A stretch of DNA of 10,647 nucleotides from GCA-2697345 sp049602715 (GTDB lineage: Bacteria > Pseudomonadota > Alphaproteobacteria > Rhodobacterales > Rhodobacteraceae), in the NCBI GenBank assembly GCA_049602715.1, contig JBMYRX010000062.1, positions 1 to 10,647 on the forward strand, given 5' to 3'. Below the pieces are notes generated by a model, which saw only the letters and a program-made list of their open reading frames with translations, was not told the DNA's origin and made no database searches. Shown piece by piece: positions 1-7,768 of this stretch. The first letter of the stretch is position 1. Every line of letters begins with the position of its first letter. The position numbers and the translations under genes were made by a program.

Positions 1-708
1 TTACTCCCTGGTGCAGGCGCTTCATTAGGAAGTTTTCTTGCATATATGGCTGAAAAAAGTATGGCAAAAGATAAAAATAAGTTTGGAAAGGGAGATGTTA
101 GAGGTATAGCAGCTCCGGAGGCAGGGAATAATGCGGCAGCGGGTGGTGCTTTGGTACCTATGCTCACACTTGGTGTCCCCGGTTCTGGTACTACTGCAGT
201 TCTTCTTGCCTTATTAATGACGTTAAATATTACGCCGGGACCTCTTCTTTTTACTGAAAGACCCGAAGTGGTCTGGGGATTAATATCAGCCTTATTGATA
301 GCAAATGTTGTATTGTTGATATTAAACGTACCTTTAGTAAAGGTATTTAGCCGCATTTTACAGGTTCCACCGTCAGTTCTGCTCCCTGCGGTTACGATGA
401 TATCTTTTGTGGGTATTTATTCACTTTCTGGTAGTTATTTTGATTTATTGCTAATGATAGGGTTTGGTATACTTGGTTATATTTTGCGAAAAGTGGACGT
501 ACCAGCTGTTCCAGTAATATTAGGCATACTCTTAGGTGGGCATATGGAAGTAAGTTTAAGGAGAGCCATGGTGCTCTCAGATGGGGATTGGACATATCTG
601 GTTTCGTCACCAATTTCCATCGGTTTGTGGGTTGCGGCAATCGTTGGTTTTATTGCGCCGATCTTTTTACGAGGGTTTTTGACGAAACCTGAGCGCCATT
701 CAAATTAA
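1..708 (+). CDS. Tripartite tricarboxylate transporter permease, TctA family (5'-truncated)
   Basis: This is the large membrane subunit of a tripartite tricarboxylate (TTT) transporter, which imports organic acids with a periplasmic binding protein (TctC) and a small membrane subunit (TctB). The frame is open from base 1, so the gene starts outside the window. The visible part is 235 residues, about half of the roughly 500 usual for TctA. It opens with the family motif LLPGAGAS at residues 1-8. It continues with FGKGDVRGIAAPEAGNNAAAGGALVPMLTLGVPGSGTT-type sequence at about residues 24-65, typical of the second TctA repeat. Several hydrophobic segments follow, at about 64-76, 92-112, 122-140, 143-175 and 205-222. 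The stop lies 4 nt before the AtuA-family gene, so the two are probably co-transcribed. The family is clear from the motifs. The substrate cannot be read from the sequence, and the binding protein is not in the window. Confidence 0.93.
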   Translation, partial: LLPGAGASLGSFLAYMAEKSMAKDKNKFGKGDVRGIAAPEAGNNAAAGGALVPMLTLGVPGSGTTAVLLALLMTLNITPGPLLFTERPEVVWGLISALLIANVVLLILNVPLVKVFSRILQVPPSVLLPAVTMISFVGIYSLSGSYFDLLLMIGFGILGYILRKVDVPAVPVILGILLGGHMEVSLRRAMVLSDGDWTYLVSSPISIGLWVAAIVGFIAPIFLRGFLTKPERHSN

Positions 709-712
709 AAAT

Positions 713-2077
713 ATGTCGACTAAGGTACTCGTTCCATCTGGTGTTTTAGGGCTTGGATTTGATAGCTTAGCTCTTAAAAACGGATTGAGCTACAAGCCTG
801 ATATAATTTGTATTGACGGTGGGTCAACGGATAGTGGGCCTTTTTATCTTGGATCGGGAACATCTAAATATGCTCGCGATGTCTATAAAGCTGAATGGCG
901 TGAATTAATGTTAGCTCGTAAAAGCATAAATGTACCTCTGATAATTGGATCGTGTGGCACATGCGGTGTAGATTGTATGGTCGACTTTATGTATGAAATA
1001 ACTGCCGAAATAGCACTTGAATTAGGTCAAAGTATTCGGGTGGCTCAGCTATATTGTAATCAATCAGTCAATTATCTAACACAAGCATTCGAAGCTAAAA
1101 AGATAATCCCTTTGGACCCTGCTCCAGATATAGATCAAACAAAGATTAGTAAGTTTTCCAATGTTGTTGCGTTGGCTGGTGTAGAACAAATTATTGAAGC
1201 TATTAATACTGGTGCGGACATAATTTTAGCTGGTCGAAGTACAGATACAGCTTCAATTGCGGCTCTTCCTATAATGAATGGTGAAAATATTGGAGGGGCC
1301 TGGCATGGAGCAAAAATTGCAGAATGTGGAGCATTCTGCTCGACAAGTCCTACTAGTGGCGTCGTTTTAGTAGAATTTGATAAAGGCGGTTTTTCTGTTG
1401 AACCAATGGCGTTGGATGCTCGTTGTACACCACATTCTGTTTCTGCTCATATGTTGTATGAGAATGCAGATCCTTTTTTACTTTTTGAACCGGGGGGGTA
1501 TTTGAATGTAAGGAATGCAGAATATGAAGCTACAAGTGAAAGAAAGGTCCGTGTCAGTGGATCAGAATGGGAAAAGTCGGAAAAGTATAGCGTTAAATTA
1601 GAAGGTGTTATCCCAGTCGGTTATCAAACAGTTTCTTTAGTAATAGTTAGGGATGAAAGATATGTTAAAAATATTCATAGATGGGTCTCTAATTTAGAAC
1701 AATTTATAAAAAAGAAAATATTTGATATTATGAAACTCCCTTCGAAGGATTATCATTTAGATTTTCGTTTAATAGGTCTAAATGCGGTGCTGGGTGGCCT
1801 TGAGAAAAAAGAAAATATTCCTACTGAAATTGGCGTTCAGTTAGTTGTGACTGCTAATACTCAAACTAAAGCGACAGAACTATCAAAATTAATTAATCCT
1901 TTTCTTTTACATCATCCTTTAGAAGAATATGAGGATTACCCAACATTTGCATTTCCATTCTCACCGGCTCAGATTGATCGAGGTATACTTTATGAATTTG
2001 GGATAAATCATGTAATGATTTTAGAGGATCCTATGGATTGTTTTAAGATTAAAGTAAGTGAAATAATAAATGACTAA
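713..2077 (+). CDS. AtuA-family (DUF1446) protein
   Basis: This 454-residue soluble protein belongs to the DUF1446/AtuA family, named after the acyclic terpene utilization cluster of Pseudomonas. The biochemical role of the family is not well established. Recognisable blocks are IDGGSTDSGP (residues 34-43), the cysteine-containing GSCGTCGVD (79-87), AGRSTDTA (173-180), HGAKIAECGA (198-207), CTPHSVSAHMLYENADP (238-254) and EPGGYLNVRNAEYEA (259-273). I see no signal peptide or membrane segment, so it is probably cytoplasmic. The length fits the core AtuA domain without the extensions found in some members. It starts 4 nt after the permease stop and overlaps the DUF4387 gene by 8 nt. The arrangement points to breakdown of an imported organic acid or its CoA derivative; that is inference. 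No strong ribosome binding site is visible, so translational coupling to the permease is plausible. Confidence 0.9.
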   Translation: MSTKVLVPSGVLGLGFDSLALKNGLSYKPDIICIDGGSTDSGPFYLGSGTSKYARDVYKAEWRELMLARKSINVPLIIGSCGTCGVDCMVDFMYEITAEIALELGQSIRVAQLYCNQSVNYLTQAFEAKKIIPLDPAPDIDQTKISKFSNVVALAGVEQIIEAINTGADIILAGRSTDTASIAALPIMNGENIGGAWHGAKIAECGAFCSTSPTSGVVLVEFDKGGFSVEPMALDARCTPHSVSAHMLYENADPFLLFEPGGYLNVRNAEYEATSERKVRVSGSEWEKSEKYSVKLEGVIPVGYQTVSLVIVRDERYVKNIHRWVSNLEQFIKKKIFDIMKLPSKDYHLDFRLIGLNAVLGGLEKKENIPTEIGVQLVVTANTQTKATELSKLINPFLLHHPLEEYEDYPTFAFPFSPAQIDRGILYEFGINHVMILEDPMDCFKIKVSEIIND

Positions 2078-2384
2078 GCTTGTTGATATTGTAGAGAAAA
2101 TTAGATCGAAGAATGCGGGTCCATTTTGGATAACGGTTGATATATTTTGTGGAGACCCTGAAACTTTTGCCTCTATACGAGAGGTTTTAACTGTTTGCGA
2201 AGTTCAAAAGTTGTTGAAAGTAGACAGTCAGTGTCTGAAAAAATTTGAAATTCCAGATTTATTTGTCGTTAAGTTCAGTTTCCATCGACGAGAAGTGCAA
2301 GGAAGTAGAACGGATCGAGATATGCACGGAGCTCAAATAGCTTCCCTATTTTCGGAATTAAAAATCCCAAGAGAACTAAGTTGA
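2070..2384 (+). CDS. DUF4387 protein
   Basis: This small protein of 104 residues matches the DUF4387 family, whose genes usually sit directly behind, or fused to, AtuA-family genes. The hallmarks are RSKNAGPFW near the N-terminus (residues 12-20), a central TVDIFCGDPE segment (22-31), VVKFSF (66-71) and QGSRTDRDMHG (77-87). There is no membrane segment or signal peptide. The start codon lies inside the last codons of the AtuA-family gene (ATGACTAA, 8-nt overlap), which suggests translational coupling and a fixed ratio of the two products, possibly a two-subunit enzyme. No reaction is known to me for this family. The stop codon is directly followed by the stop of the convergent guanine deaminase gene, leaving no room for a separate terminator. 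Confidence 0.9.
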   Translation: MTKLVDIVEKIRSKNAGPFWITVDIFCGDPETFASIREVLTVCEVQKLLKVDSQCLKKFEIPDLFVVKFSFHRREVQGSRTDRDMHGAQIASLFSELKIPRELS

Positions 2385-3680
2385 TTAAGAAGCCCATTTT
2401 TCACCACGGATAAAAACATCTTTTATGGCACGGTCATCACCCATCATAATCGTCGGAAATATTAGTTCCCAGATATTATTAGCTTGTAACGCTCGCTGAG
2501 AAATAGCGATAGTAGAGTGTAGATCTAATACAGTTATATCGGCCTCCATTCCTTTTGCCAGATTACCAATTTTAGAATTTAAATGAAGCGCTTTGGCTGA
2601 TCCTACGGTGGAGAGCCAAAGAAGTTCAGCAGGATGTATTGCATTTCCTAATAGTTGGCCTATTTCATAAGTTGAGGCCATAACTTTGAGCATCGAAAAA
2701 GATGAACCGCCTCCTATATCTGTTGCTAAGCCGATTTTATGATCAGCTTTTGAAAGTGCAAAAAGGTCAAAAAGACCTGAACCAATAAATGTATTTGATG
2801 TAGGGCAATGTATGATTGACGCCCCTACCTCTTTTATAAGGTCTTTTTCTCTTTCATTTAGATAGATTCCGTGTCCAAAAACACTTCTTTCTCCTAAAAG
2901 ACCAGCAGCGTCATATGTATCAAGATAATCTTTTGATTCTGGAAAAAGCTTCTTGACCCAGTCAATTTCCTCTGGTTGTTCACTAATATGGGTTTGCATT
3001 AAACAGGTAGGATACTCGCTCCATAGACCCCCAAGCATATGTAGTTGATCCATACTAGATGTTGGTGAAAAACGGGGCGTAATAACGTACTCTAAGCGGT
3101 CTGTTCCATGCCATTTTCGGATCAGAGCTCTGCTATCGTCATATGCTTTTTGTGGCGTATCACAAAGACAATCTGGAGCGTTCCTATCCATGCAGGTTTT
3201 TCCTGCAAGAGCTCTTAATCCTCTTTTTTTAGCCTCAGAAAAGAAAGCGTCTACGCTTTCAGGATGTACTGTTCCATAGCTTACTGAAGTAGTAATGCCA
3301 TTTGAAAGTGCTATATCAAAATATGTTGCTGAAACTTTTTTCGCATATTCAAGGTCGGAAAATTTTTTCTCTTCGGGGAAAGTGTAGTAATTAAGCCAAT
3401 CTATTAACCTTTTACCCCAGCTATTAATTACGGCTGTTTGAGGATAATGTAGGTGAGCATCTACAAAGCCAGCTAAGATAAGACAATCTTTATAATCAAC
3501 AATTTCTGTTTCATTCGATACTGAGAGTTCACTAGCATCCAAAACGTTTTGAATAACTCCATCTTTTATTATAACTGCACCGCTATCCCTAAAACAGCAC
3601 GACTCTCCTAGATCATTCGTGAACGGATTATTAGAAAAGCTTAAGGTTTTTCCGAGTAAAACTTTTGTATTGAATCCCAT
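2385..3680 (-). CDS. guaD: Guanine deaminase
   Basis: The enzyme hydrolyses guanine to xanthine and ammonia, feeding guanine into purine degradation. The protein is 431 residues long, normal for the family, and belongs to the metal-dependent amidohydrolases. The zinc ligands can be placed: DAHLHYPQ (H76, H78), THISEQ (H231), FGHGIYL (H270) and ATDIGGGSS (D321). HCPTSNTFIGSGLF (291-304) is the substrate-side block characteristic of guanine deaminase rather than other amidohydrolases. An N-terminal beta strand region (about 1-70) and the C-terminal KGMEADITVLDL segment form the composite beta-sandwich usual in this superfamily. All key residues are present, so it should be active in the cytoplasm. 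The gene is on its own strand, convergent with the AtuA/DUF4387 operon and with no gap between the stops. A TATAAT hexamer lies just upstream, but no clear ribosome binding site is seen. Confidence 0.95.
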   Translation of the reverse strand: MGFNTKVLLGKTLSFSNNPFTNDLGESCCFRDSGAVIIKDGVIQNVLDASELSVSNETEIVDYKDCLILAGFVDAHLHYPQTAVINSWGKRLIDWLNYYTFPEEKKFSDLEYAKKVSATYFDIALSNGITTSVSYGTVHPESVDAFFSEAKKRGLRALAGKTCMDRNAPDCLCDTPQKAYDDSRALIRKWHGTDRLEYVITPRFSPTSSMDQLHMLGGLWSEYPTCLMQTHISEQPEEIDWVKKLFPESKDYLDTYDAAGLLGERSVFGHGIYLNEREKDLIKEVGASIIHCPTSNTFIGSGLFDLFALSKADHKIGLATDIGGGSSFSMLKVMASTYEIGQLLGNAIHPAELLWLSTVGSAKALHLNSKIGNLAKGMEADITVLDLHSTIAISQRALQANNIWELIFPTIMMGDDRAIKDVFIRGEKWAS

Positions 3681-3699
3681 TTAATGGTTTTATCCCATA

Positions 3700-3705
3700 A
3701 TTATA
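3700..3705 (-). promoter_or_regulatory. Possible -10 box for guaD
   Basis: Read on the minus strand this is TATAAT, a perfect -10 hexamer, 19 nt upstream of the guaD start codon. No convincing -35 element lies 16-19 nt further upstream (the hexamers there are GCTTAA or GGCTTA). Transcription would start about 12 nt before the ATG, leaving a very short leader without a clear Shine-Dalgarno sequence. In DNA this AT-rich a chance hexamer is quite possible. Confidence 0.3.
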
Positions 3706-3796
3706 CAAAGCTCTTTGAGCGATTAAGCCTAACTGTTAAAGTCAAGGTTGGCTAGTAGTATTTCAGGATGATTTTTTATTTATATTTATTCTAAGG

Positions 3797-3808
3797 TTAA
3801 TCGATTAA
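3797..3808. repeat. 12-bp perfect palindrome in the guaD upstream region
   Basis: The sequence TTAATCGATTAA reads the same on both strands. It lies in the roughly 200-base non-coding stretch between guaD and the 619-residue gene (3681-3881), which otherwise shows only AT-rich sequence with T and A runs and no gene. It could be a regulator site for guaD, 117 nt upstream of its start, or chance. Nothing in the sequence decides between them. Confidence 0.3.
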
Positions 3809-3881
3809 TGTTTATTTAGCTTTTTTATTCTTATAAGTAATATTTCAATTTATAAGGTTTACTTGAAGATTATGTTTGAAT

Positions 3882-5741
3882 TTATCCGTTTGGTAAATCT
3901 AATGTGATTACTGACCCATCCTTTTGATATTGAAGTTTGTCTTGGGTGATAGATACAACTCGACCACCGTCAAGTCGTTCACCCAGTTTTATTTTTTCAA
4001 TTGTGCCATTTGGAAATCTTATAATAGCGTTTCTTCGTGGGGCCCTACCAGAAGTTCCAATAAGGCTAATTTTTTGTAAATTGATTACATTTCTGTTAAC
4101 TGCAGAACGAAGTACTTTTTGAGGAGAATCTCCATCTGCTGATGCTCTACTTATTCTAGCAACTGCCACTGAATTTTTATTTGAGTCTATGAGCTTATTA
4201 ATTACATCTTCAATTTCTCTTGTACGTCGCGGAGGCGATCGCTTAGAAAGTTCGTATCTGGAGAGCCCTCCAAAACGAGCACGCTCTAACATTTCAAGCA
4301 TATTTTTAGGCCTTAGTTTAGGTTTGAAGTTTTCCAGCTCATTATCGGTTCTATTCTGGGGGCCTATTCTCAGGTCTTTCGGACGCTTTCGAGCGGGTAC
4401 AGGTGGTTCACCAAGATAGATCATTATTCCATCTGGATTTAGAGTGCCAGTTTTACTCGCCGCCACTAATCCATTTGACCCAAGCTCAAAACCATCTTTC
4501 TTAAAGACTGGTGATAAAGGTGAGTTGAAAGGAATTTCCTGATAATGCTCTCTTCTGCCTGATACAGATGGTGCATCCTCAAACGATGGCATGACATCTC
4601 TAGCTGGATCGAAGAGTGAATACTCGTTTATTGGCATTTGGATGTTCTTGAACTTTGGTACAAACTGCCATATTCCGTTCTCTTTGTACATTTTTTCTGC
4701 TAACACCAAGTCATTATTTTGAAGAGTCTGATCTTCGACGGTTGGTTCTTTTTTTTGATTCTCGGTTTTTTTATCTACCTTGTTTGTATTTTCCTTTACG
4801 TTGGTTTGATTCGAGGTGTCTATTTTTGTGTAATCAGTATTTTGTAGAAACTCTGATAGTGAATAGATAGAAAAAAAAACTATTGGACCCAGCAAAACTA
4901 AAATAACTATGATTAGGGAACGCTTTATGCGCTTGTGAAAGTCGGCGACCTTTCGTTGTTCTAGTTCGGCGAATGGTCTGAATGATCCTATATTTAGGTT
5001 TTTGCCGCTATCGAGCTCTGTAGGCTGTTTCGCGATGGGTGTTTTTGGTAAAAGTTGATCTGAGTTCTCTAAAACAGCGTCTTTGATTTTGGGGTCTAAA
5101 ATTAGTTTGGGTGCTTTTGGCTGCTCTAACTCTAACGCTTTTTTTTCTCTTGGAGTTATTTTGACTGGGGCGTTATCTGCAGAAAAAGGTATAATTGGAG
5201 GAATTAAATTTTTTGATAGACAGGGCTCTTTTTCAAGAAATTTCTTTAAAGGGATCGCTGTATAACCTGCTATTTTGAAGTTAAATTGACTGAAAAATTC
5301 TTCTATCTCTTTTAATAAAGAAATGGGTGTTGCAACTACTGAAATATTTGGAGGTGAGCCACTTATATCATAAGCTAAACTATCTACATTGCGCACAAAA
5401 CGTTCATCTGTTGATGTACGTTTCTGATCGATTGATTTGTAATAGTCTACTAAACTTATTTCATTCTCTAAAGCGTATTGAATTTCTATTTCACTAGTAT
5501 TTGGAACTACTATATCAAAAGAGAATAATTGTTCTTCGGGTAATATGATTTTTATAAAATCACTATCTGTTACTAGACCTGCTAATGAAGTAACTTTCTC
5601 TTGTAAAACTTTTATGTCGGACTCTAGGCTTTTAGAGTCAGTTAATACCTCACCTTCTATATGCCAGTGTTCACCGTCGACAGATCGTTGTAAAAGAACG
5701 ATCGTATCCTCTGATAATTTAAGCGCAAAATTTGGCGTCAT
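3882..5741 (-). CDS. Single-pass envelope protein with GspL/PilM-like N-terminus and GspC/PilP-like C-terminus
   Basis: This 619-residue protein is of a type I recall as a conserved hypothetical of Rhodobacterales, sometimes labelled PilP-like or even 'translation initiation factor 2'. Residues 1-170 resemble the cytoplasmic actin-like domain of GspL/PilM, with IKIILPEEQLFSFDI (63-77), a helix-rich 83-100 stretch, and ISVVATPISLLKEIEEFF (133-150). Residues 180-260 are proline- and lysine-rich linker. One hydrophobic segment (about 275-297) follows the basic residues KRIKR (270-274), which predicts a cytoplasmic N-terminus. Residues 300-540 are polar and low in complexity, with RPK/KPKLRPK motifs (452-479). 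A compact C-terminal domain (about 549-619) ends in beta-strand sequence with LGERLDGGRVVSI (586-598), like the periplasmic domain of GspC/PilP. No secretion or pilus genes lie nearby. The start is fixed by an in-frame stop 5 codons upstream. The function is unknown; cell-envelope assembly is a guess. Confidence 0.75.
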   Translation of the reverse strand: MTPNFALKLSEDTIVLLQRSVDGEHWHIEGEVLTDSKSLESDIKVLQEKVTSLAGLVTDSDFIKIILPEEQLFSFDIVVPNTSEIEIQYALENEISLVDYYKSIDQKRTSTDERFVRNVDSLAYDISGSPPNISVVATPISLLKEIEEFFSQFNFKIAGYTAIPLKKFLEKEPCLSKNLIPPIIPFSADNAPVKITPREKKALELEQPKAPKLILDPKIKDAVLENSDQLLPKTPIAKQPTELDSGKNLNIGSFRPFAELEQRKVADFHKRIKRSLIIVILVLLGPIVFFSIYSLSEFLQNTDYTKIDTSNQTNVKENTNKVDKKTENQKKEPTVEDQTLQNNDLVLAEKMYKENGIWQFVPKFKNIQMPINEYSLFDPARDVMPSFEDAPSVSGRREHYQEIPFNSPLSPVFKKDGFELGSNGLVAASKTGTLNPDGIMIYLGEPPVPARKRPKDLRIGPQNRTDNELENFKPKLRPKNMLEMLERARFGGLSRYELSKRSPPRRTREIEDVINKLIDSNKNSVAVARISRASADGDSPQKVLRSAVNRNVINLQKISLIGTSGRAPRRNAIIRFPNGTIEKIKLGERLDGGRVVSITQDKLQYQKDGSVITLDLPNG

Positions 5742-5817
5742 GGTCTCTATGATCAGTTACGGTTTTATTTAGGAGTAAAAAAGTATGATAATGATTTTAC
5801 ATTAAAACCTATACAGC

Positions 5818-5839
5818 AAAAAGGAAAAGAGAATTTTCC
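5818..5839 (-). terminator. Rho-independent terminator after metY and the CoA-binding gene
   Basis: Read on the minus strand, GGAAAA and TTTTCC form a perfect 6-bp stem around a 5-nt loop (TTCTC), followed immediately by TTTTT. It starts 37 nt beyond the stop of the CoA-binding-protein gene. It would end the metY transcript before the 619-residue gene, so that gene probably has its own promoter within 5742-5817. Confidence 0.6.
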
Positions 5840-5851
5840 AATCTTAAGTAT

Positions 5852-5865
5852 AATTTAGCTAAATT
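5852..5865. repeat. 14-bp perfect palindrome downstream of the CoA-binding gene
   Basis: AATTTAGCTAAATT is fully palindromic and lies between the stop of the CoA-binding gene and the terminator hairpin. It could form a small hairpin that assists termination, or be a protein site upstream of the 619-residue gene. It is made almost entirely of A and T, so chance is a serious alternative. Confidence 0.3.
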
Positions 5866-5876
5866 TATGACTTATC

Positions 5877-6359
5877 TTAATTAATTACTAATTTTGATGA
5901 AATAATGCCAGTATTAAAACCGGACATACGTAATTCTCCAAAAATACGCTGATGCTCTATTTTTGGGCATCTGTTTTCTATAACTTCTAAACCTGAACTT
6001 ATTGCTAACTTTCTGGCCTCGGCATTGTTAACCCCAATTTGCATCCATATAGTTTTCAGCCCCTCTAGATTAGAGAGCCCCTCAATTACTATGGGTAAAA
6101 CGCTCTCTGATTTTCTAAAAATGTTTAGCATGTCTATATTAGTTGATTGCTTGATTTCAGAAACAGAACCCAAAAAACGTTCTCCAAATAGTGTTTGTCC
6201 TTTAAAATTTGGATTAATAGGAATAATTTTAAACTTTCTTAAATATAAATATCTCAAAACAAAGTAACTTGGTCTGAGTTTATTTGGTGACGCTCCAACA
6301 CAGGCAATTGTCTTTGTTGTGTTAAGAATATTTCTAATTCTTGTATCAGTCTTATTCAT
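5877..6359 (-). CDS. CoA-binding domain protein (CoA_binding_2 / YccU-like)
   Basis: This protein of 160 residues is a single Rossmann-type CoA-binding domain, the fold also found in succinyl-CoA synthetase alpha subunits. The catalytic role of these stand-alone proteins is unknown. Visible landmarks are TIACVGASPN (17-26) forming the nucleotide-binding loop, the IPINP...TLFGE region (46-60), IDMLNIFRKSE (75-85), WMQIGV (105-110) and ENRCPKIEH (128-136) with its conserved cysteine. There is no signal or membrane segment. I chose the ATG at 6359, whose A is the last base of the metY stop (TGATG); a TTG one codon upstream is the alternative. The tight junction implies translational coupling with metY, and a terminator follows. 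In related genomes, as I recall, this gene often sits beside metY-type genes, hinting at a role in sulfur amino acid or CoA metabolism. Confidence 0.88.
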   Translation of the reverse strand: MNKTDTRIRNILNTTKTIACVGASPNKLRPSYFVLRYLYLRKFKIIPINPNFKGQTLFGERFLGSVSEIKQSTNIDMLNIFRKSESVLPIVIEGLSNLEGLKTIWMQIGVNNAEARKLAISSGLEVIENRCPKIEHQRIFGELRMSGFNTGIISSKLVIN

Positions 6360-7651
6360 CAAGAAGATGCCTTTGTCAGGGCTTGGTCTAAATCATTTAA
6401 TAAATCGTCGATTGACTCAATTCCGATTGATACCCTTACGGTATTAGGAGCCGCACCTGCGGCTTCTTGCTGTTCTTTTGTTAATTGTCGATGTGTGGTT
6501 GAGGCAGAATGAATTATAAGGGATCGGGCGTCCCCAAGATTTGCAACATGGCTAAAGATTTCTAACGAGTCTACCAATTTTATGCATGCTTCGTAACCGC
6601 CTTTTACACCAAATGTAAACAGACCGCCCGCCCCCCTGGGACAAATCTTTCTTATTCTGCTATAGTATGGGGATGATTTAAGCCCAGCATAAGAAACAAA
6701 GTCTATGCGGGGATCATTTTCTAACCATTCTGCAACTTTTTTTGCATTTTCAACATGACGATCCATCCTTAAAGATAACGTTTCGATTCCACATAATGTA
6801 TAATGAGCGGCTTGAGGATTCATTGTCATACCGAGATCGCGGAGACTCACAGCAATTCCAAAAAATGTAAACGCCAAAGGACCAAATGTTTCAGAAAATT
6901 TTAGCCCATGGTATGCTGGCTCTGGTTTACTCAACGATGGGAATTTATCAGATGAAGCCCAGTCAAATTTCCCTGAGTCAACTACACAACCTCCAGTTAC
7001 TGTCCCGTTTCCTGTTAAGTACTTTGTGGTCGAGTGTACGACTAGCGTAGCGCCATGTTCAATTGGTCGGCAAAGATATGGAGTCGCTGAGGTGTTATCT
7101 ACAATTAACGGAATTTTAGCTTTATCTGCGATTATGGAAATTTTATCTAAGTCTGTGATATATCCTCCAGGATTAGCTATGGATTCACAAAATATTGCTC
7201 TGGTACTTTCATCAATCGCATTAGTTACCGCTGTTAGATCATCAAAATCTACAAATTTTGCTGACCATCCAAATCTTTTTATTGTCTGAGAAAACTGAGT
7301 GACTGTCCCTCCATAAAGCCGCGTTGAAACCACAAGGTTACACCCTGGACTCATTAAAGGAAAAAGAGCCATTATTTGTGCGGCATGACCCGAAGAGCAG
7401 CACACGCCGCCCACACCGCCTTCCAAGGTCGCTATGCGTTCCTGTAAGACAGCAACTGTTGGGTTAGTGAGCCTAGAGTATATGTATCCAACTTCTTGAA
7501 GGTTAAATAAGGCGGCCGCGTGTTCTGCGTCTCGAAAAACATAAGCAGTCGTTTGATGAATTGGGGTTTGACGTGAGCCGGTAGTTGGATCAGGTTGAGC
7601 ACCTGCATGAATTTGTAAAGTATCAAAACCATAGCTTTCTGTATCGGACAT
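6359..7651 (-). CDS. metY: O-acetylhomoserine sulfhydrylase (O-acetylhomoserine aminocarboxypropyltransferase)
   Basis: This PLP enzyme makes homocysteine from O-acetylhomoserine and sulfide in the direct sulfhydrylation route to methionine. With the start used here it has 430 residues, normal for MetY and about 40 longer than MetB/MetC-type relatives. Key blocks are TLQIHAG near the start, YIYSRLTNPT (57-66) with the phosphate-binding Tyr and Arg, SSGHAAQ (86-92), IVDNTSATPYLCRP (183-196) with the Asp contacting the PLP ring nitrogen, and VVHSTTKYLTGNG (204-216) with the Schiff-base lysine K210. The ATG at 7651 is preferred because GGAG lies 6 nt before it. An in-frame ATG at 7663 would add four residues but overlaps that ribosome binding site. 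The gene is coupled to the CoA-binding gene downstream and divergent from the Lrp-type regulator gene. MetZ (O-succinylhomoserine) is less likely, given the length and sequence. Confidence 0.94.
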   Translation of the reverse strand: MSDTESYGFDTLQIHAGAQPDPTTGSRQTPIHQTTAYVFRDAEHAAALFNLQEVGYIYSRLTNPTVAVLQERIATLEGGVGGVCCSSGHAAQIMALFPLMSPGCNLVVSTRLYGGTVTQFSQTIKRFGWSAKFVDFDDLTAVTNAIDESTRAIFCESIANPGGYITDLDKISIIADKAKIPLIVDNTSATPYLCRPIEHGATLVVHSTTKYLTGNGTVTGGCVVDSGKFDWASSDKFPSLSKPEPAYHGLKFSETFGPLAFTFFGIAVSLRDLGMTMNPQAAHYTLCGIETLSLRMDRHVENAKKVAEWLENDPRIDFVSYAGLKSSPYYSRIRKICPRGAGGLFTFGVKGGYEACIKLVDSLEIFSHVANLGDARSLIIHSASTTHRQLTKEQQEAAGAAPNTVRVSIGIESIDDLLNDLDQALTKASS

Positions 7652-7721
7652 CTTTTTCTCCATTTTATATACTTAATATCGTGATGTTGAGATATCTTTG
7701 TCAGAACTTTAGTCTATTTAA

Positions 7722-7746
7722 AATAGGATTAATAGGATTTTATCCT
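7722..7746. promoter_or_regulatory. Tandem AATAGGATT repeats with an AGGAT/ATCCT dyad
   Basis: The 9-mer AATAGGATT occurs twice without a gap (7722-7730 and 7731-7739). The second copy forms a perfect 5-bp dyad, AGGAT-TTT-ATCCT (7734-7746). The cluster lies between the divergent metY and lrp genes, 62 nt upstream of the lrp start and about 70 nt upstream of metY. Its position suggests an operator. Lrp-family proteins bind arrays of such imperfect sites, but no specific regulator can be named from the sequence. Confidence 0.4.
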
Positions 7747-7768
7747 TTTAATTTTTTAAAATCTTAAT

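Noticed and set aside
3830..3856. CTTATAA/TTATAAG inverted repeat downstream of the 619-residue gene as a terminator
   Set aside because: The stem is almost all A-T with a 13-nt loop, and on the minus strand it is followed by an A-run rather than a T-run.
3937..5265. Several open frames of 60-76 codons on the plus strand inside the 619-residue gene
   Set aside because: They lie opposite a well-formed gene, have no recognisable domains, and follow from its low-complexity linkers.
7652..7663. metY start at the upstream ATG (7663)
   Set aside because: The GGAG ribosome binding site lies within these four codons and is ideally spaced for the ATG at 7651.
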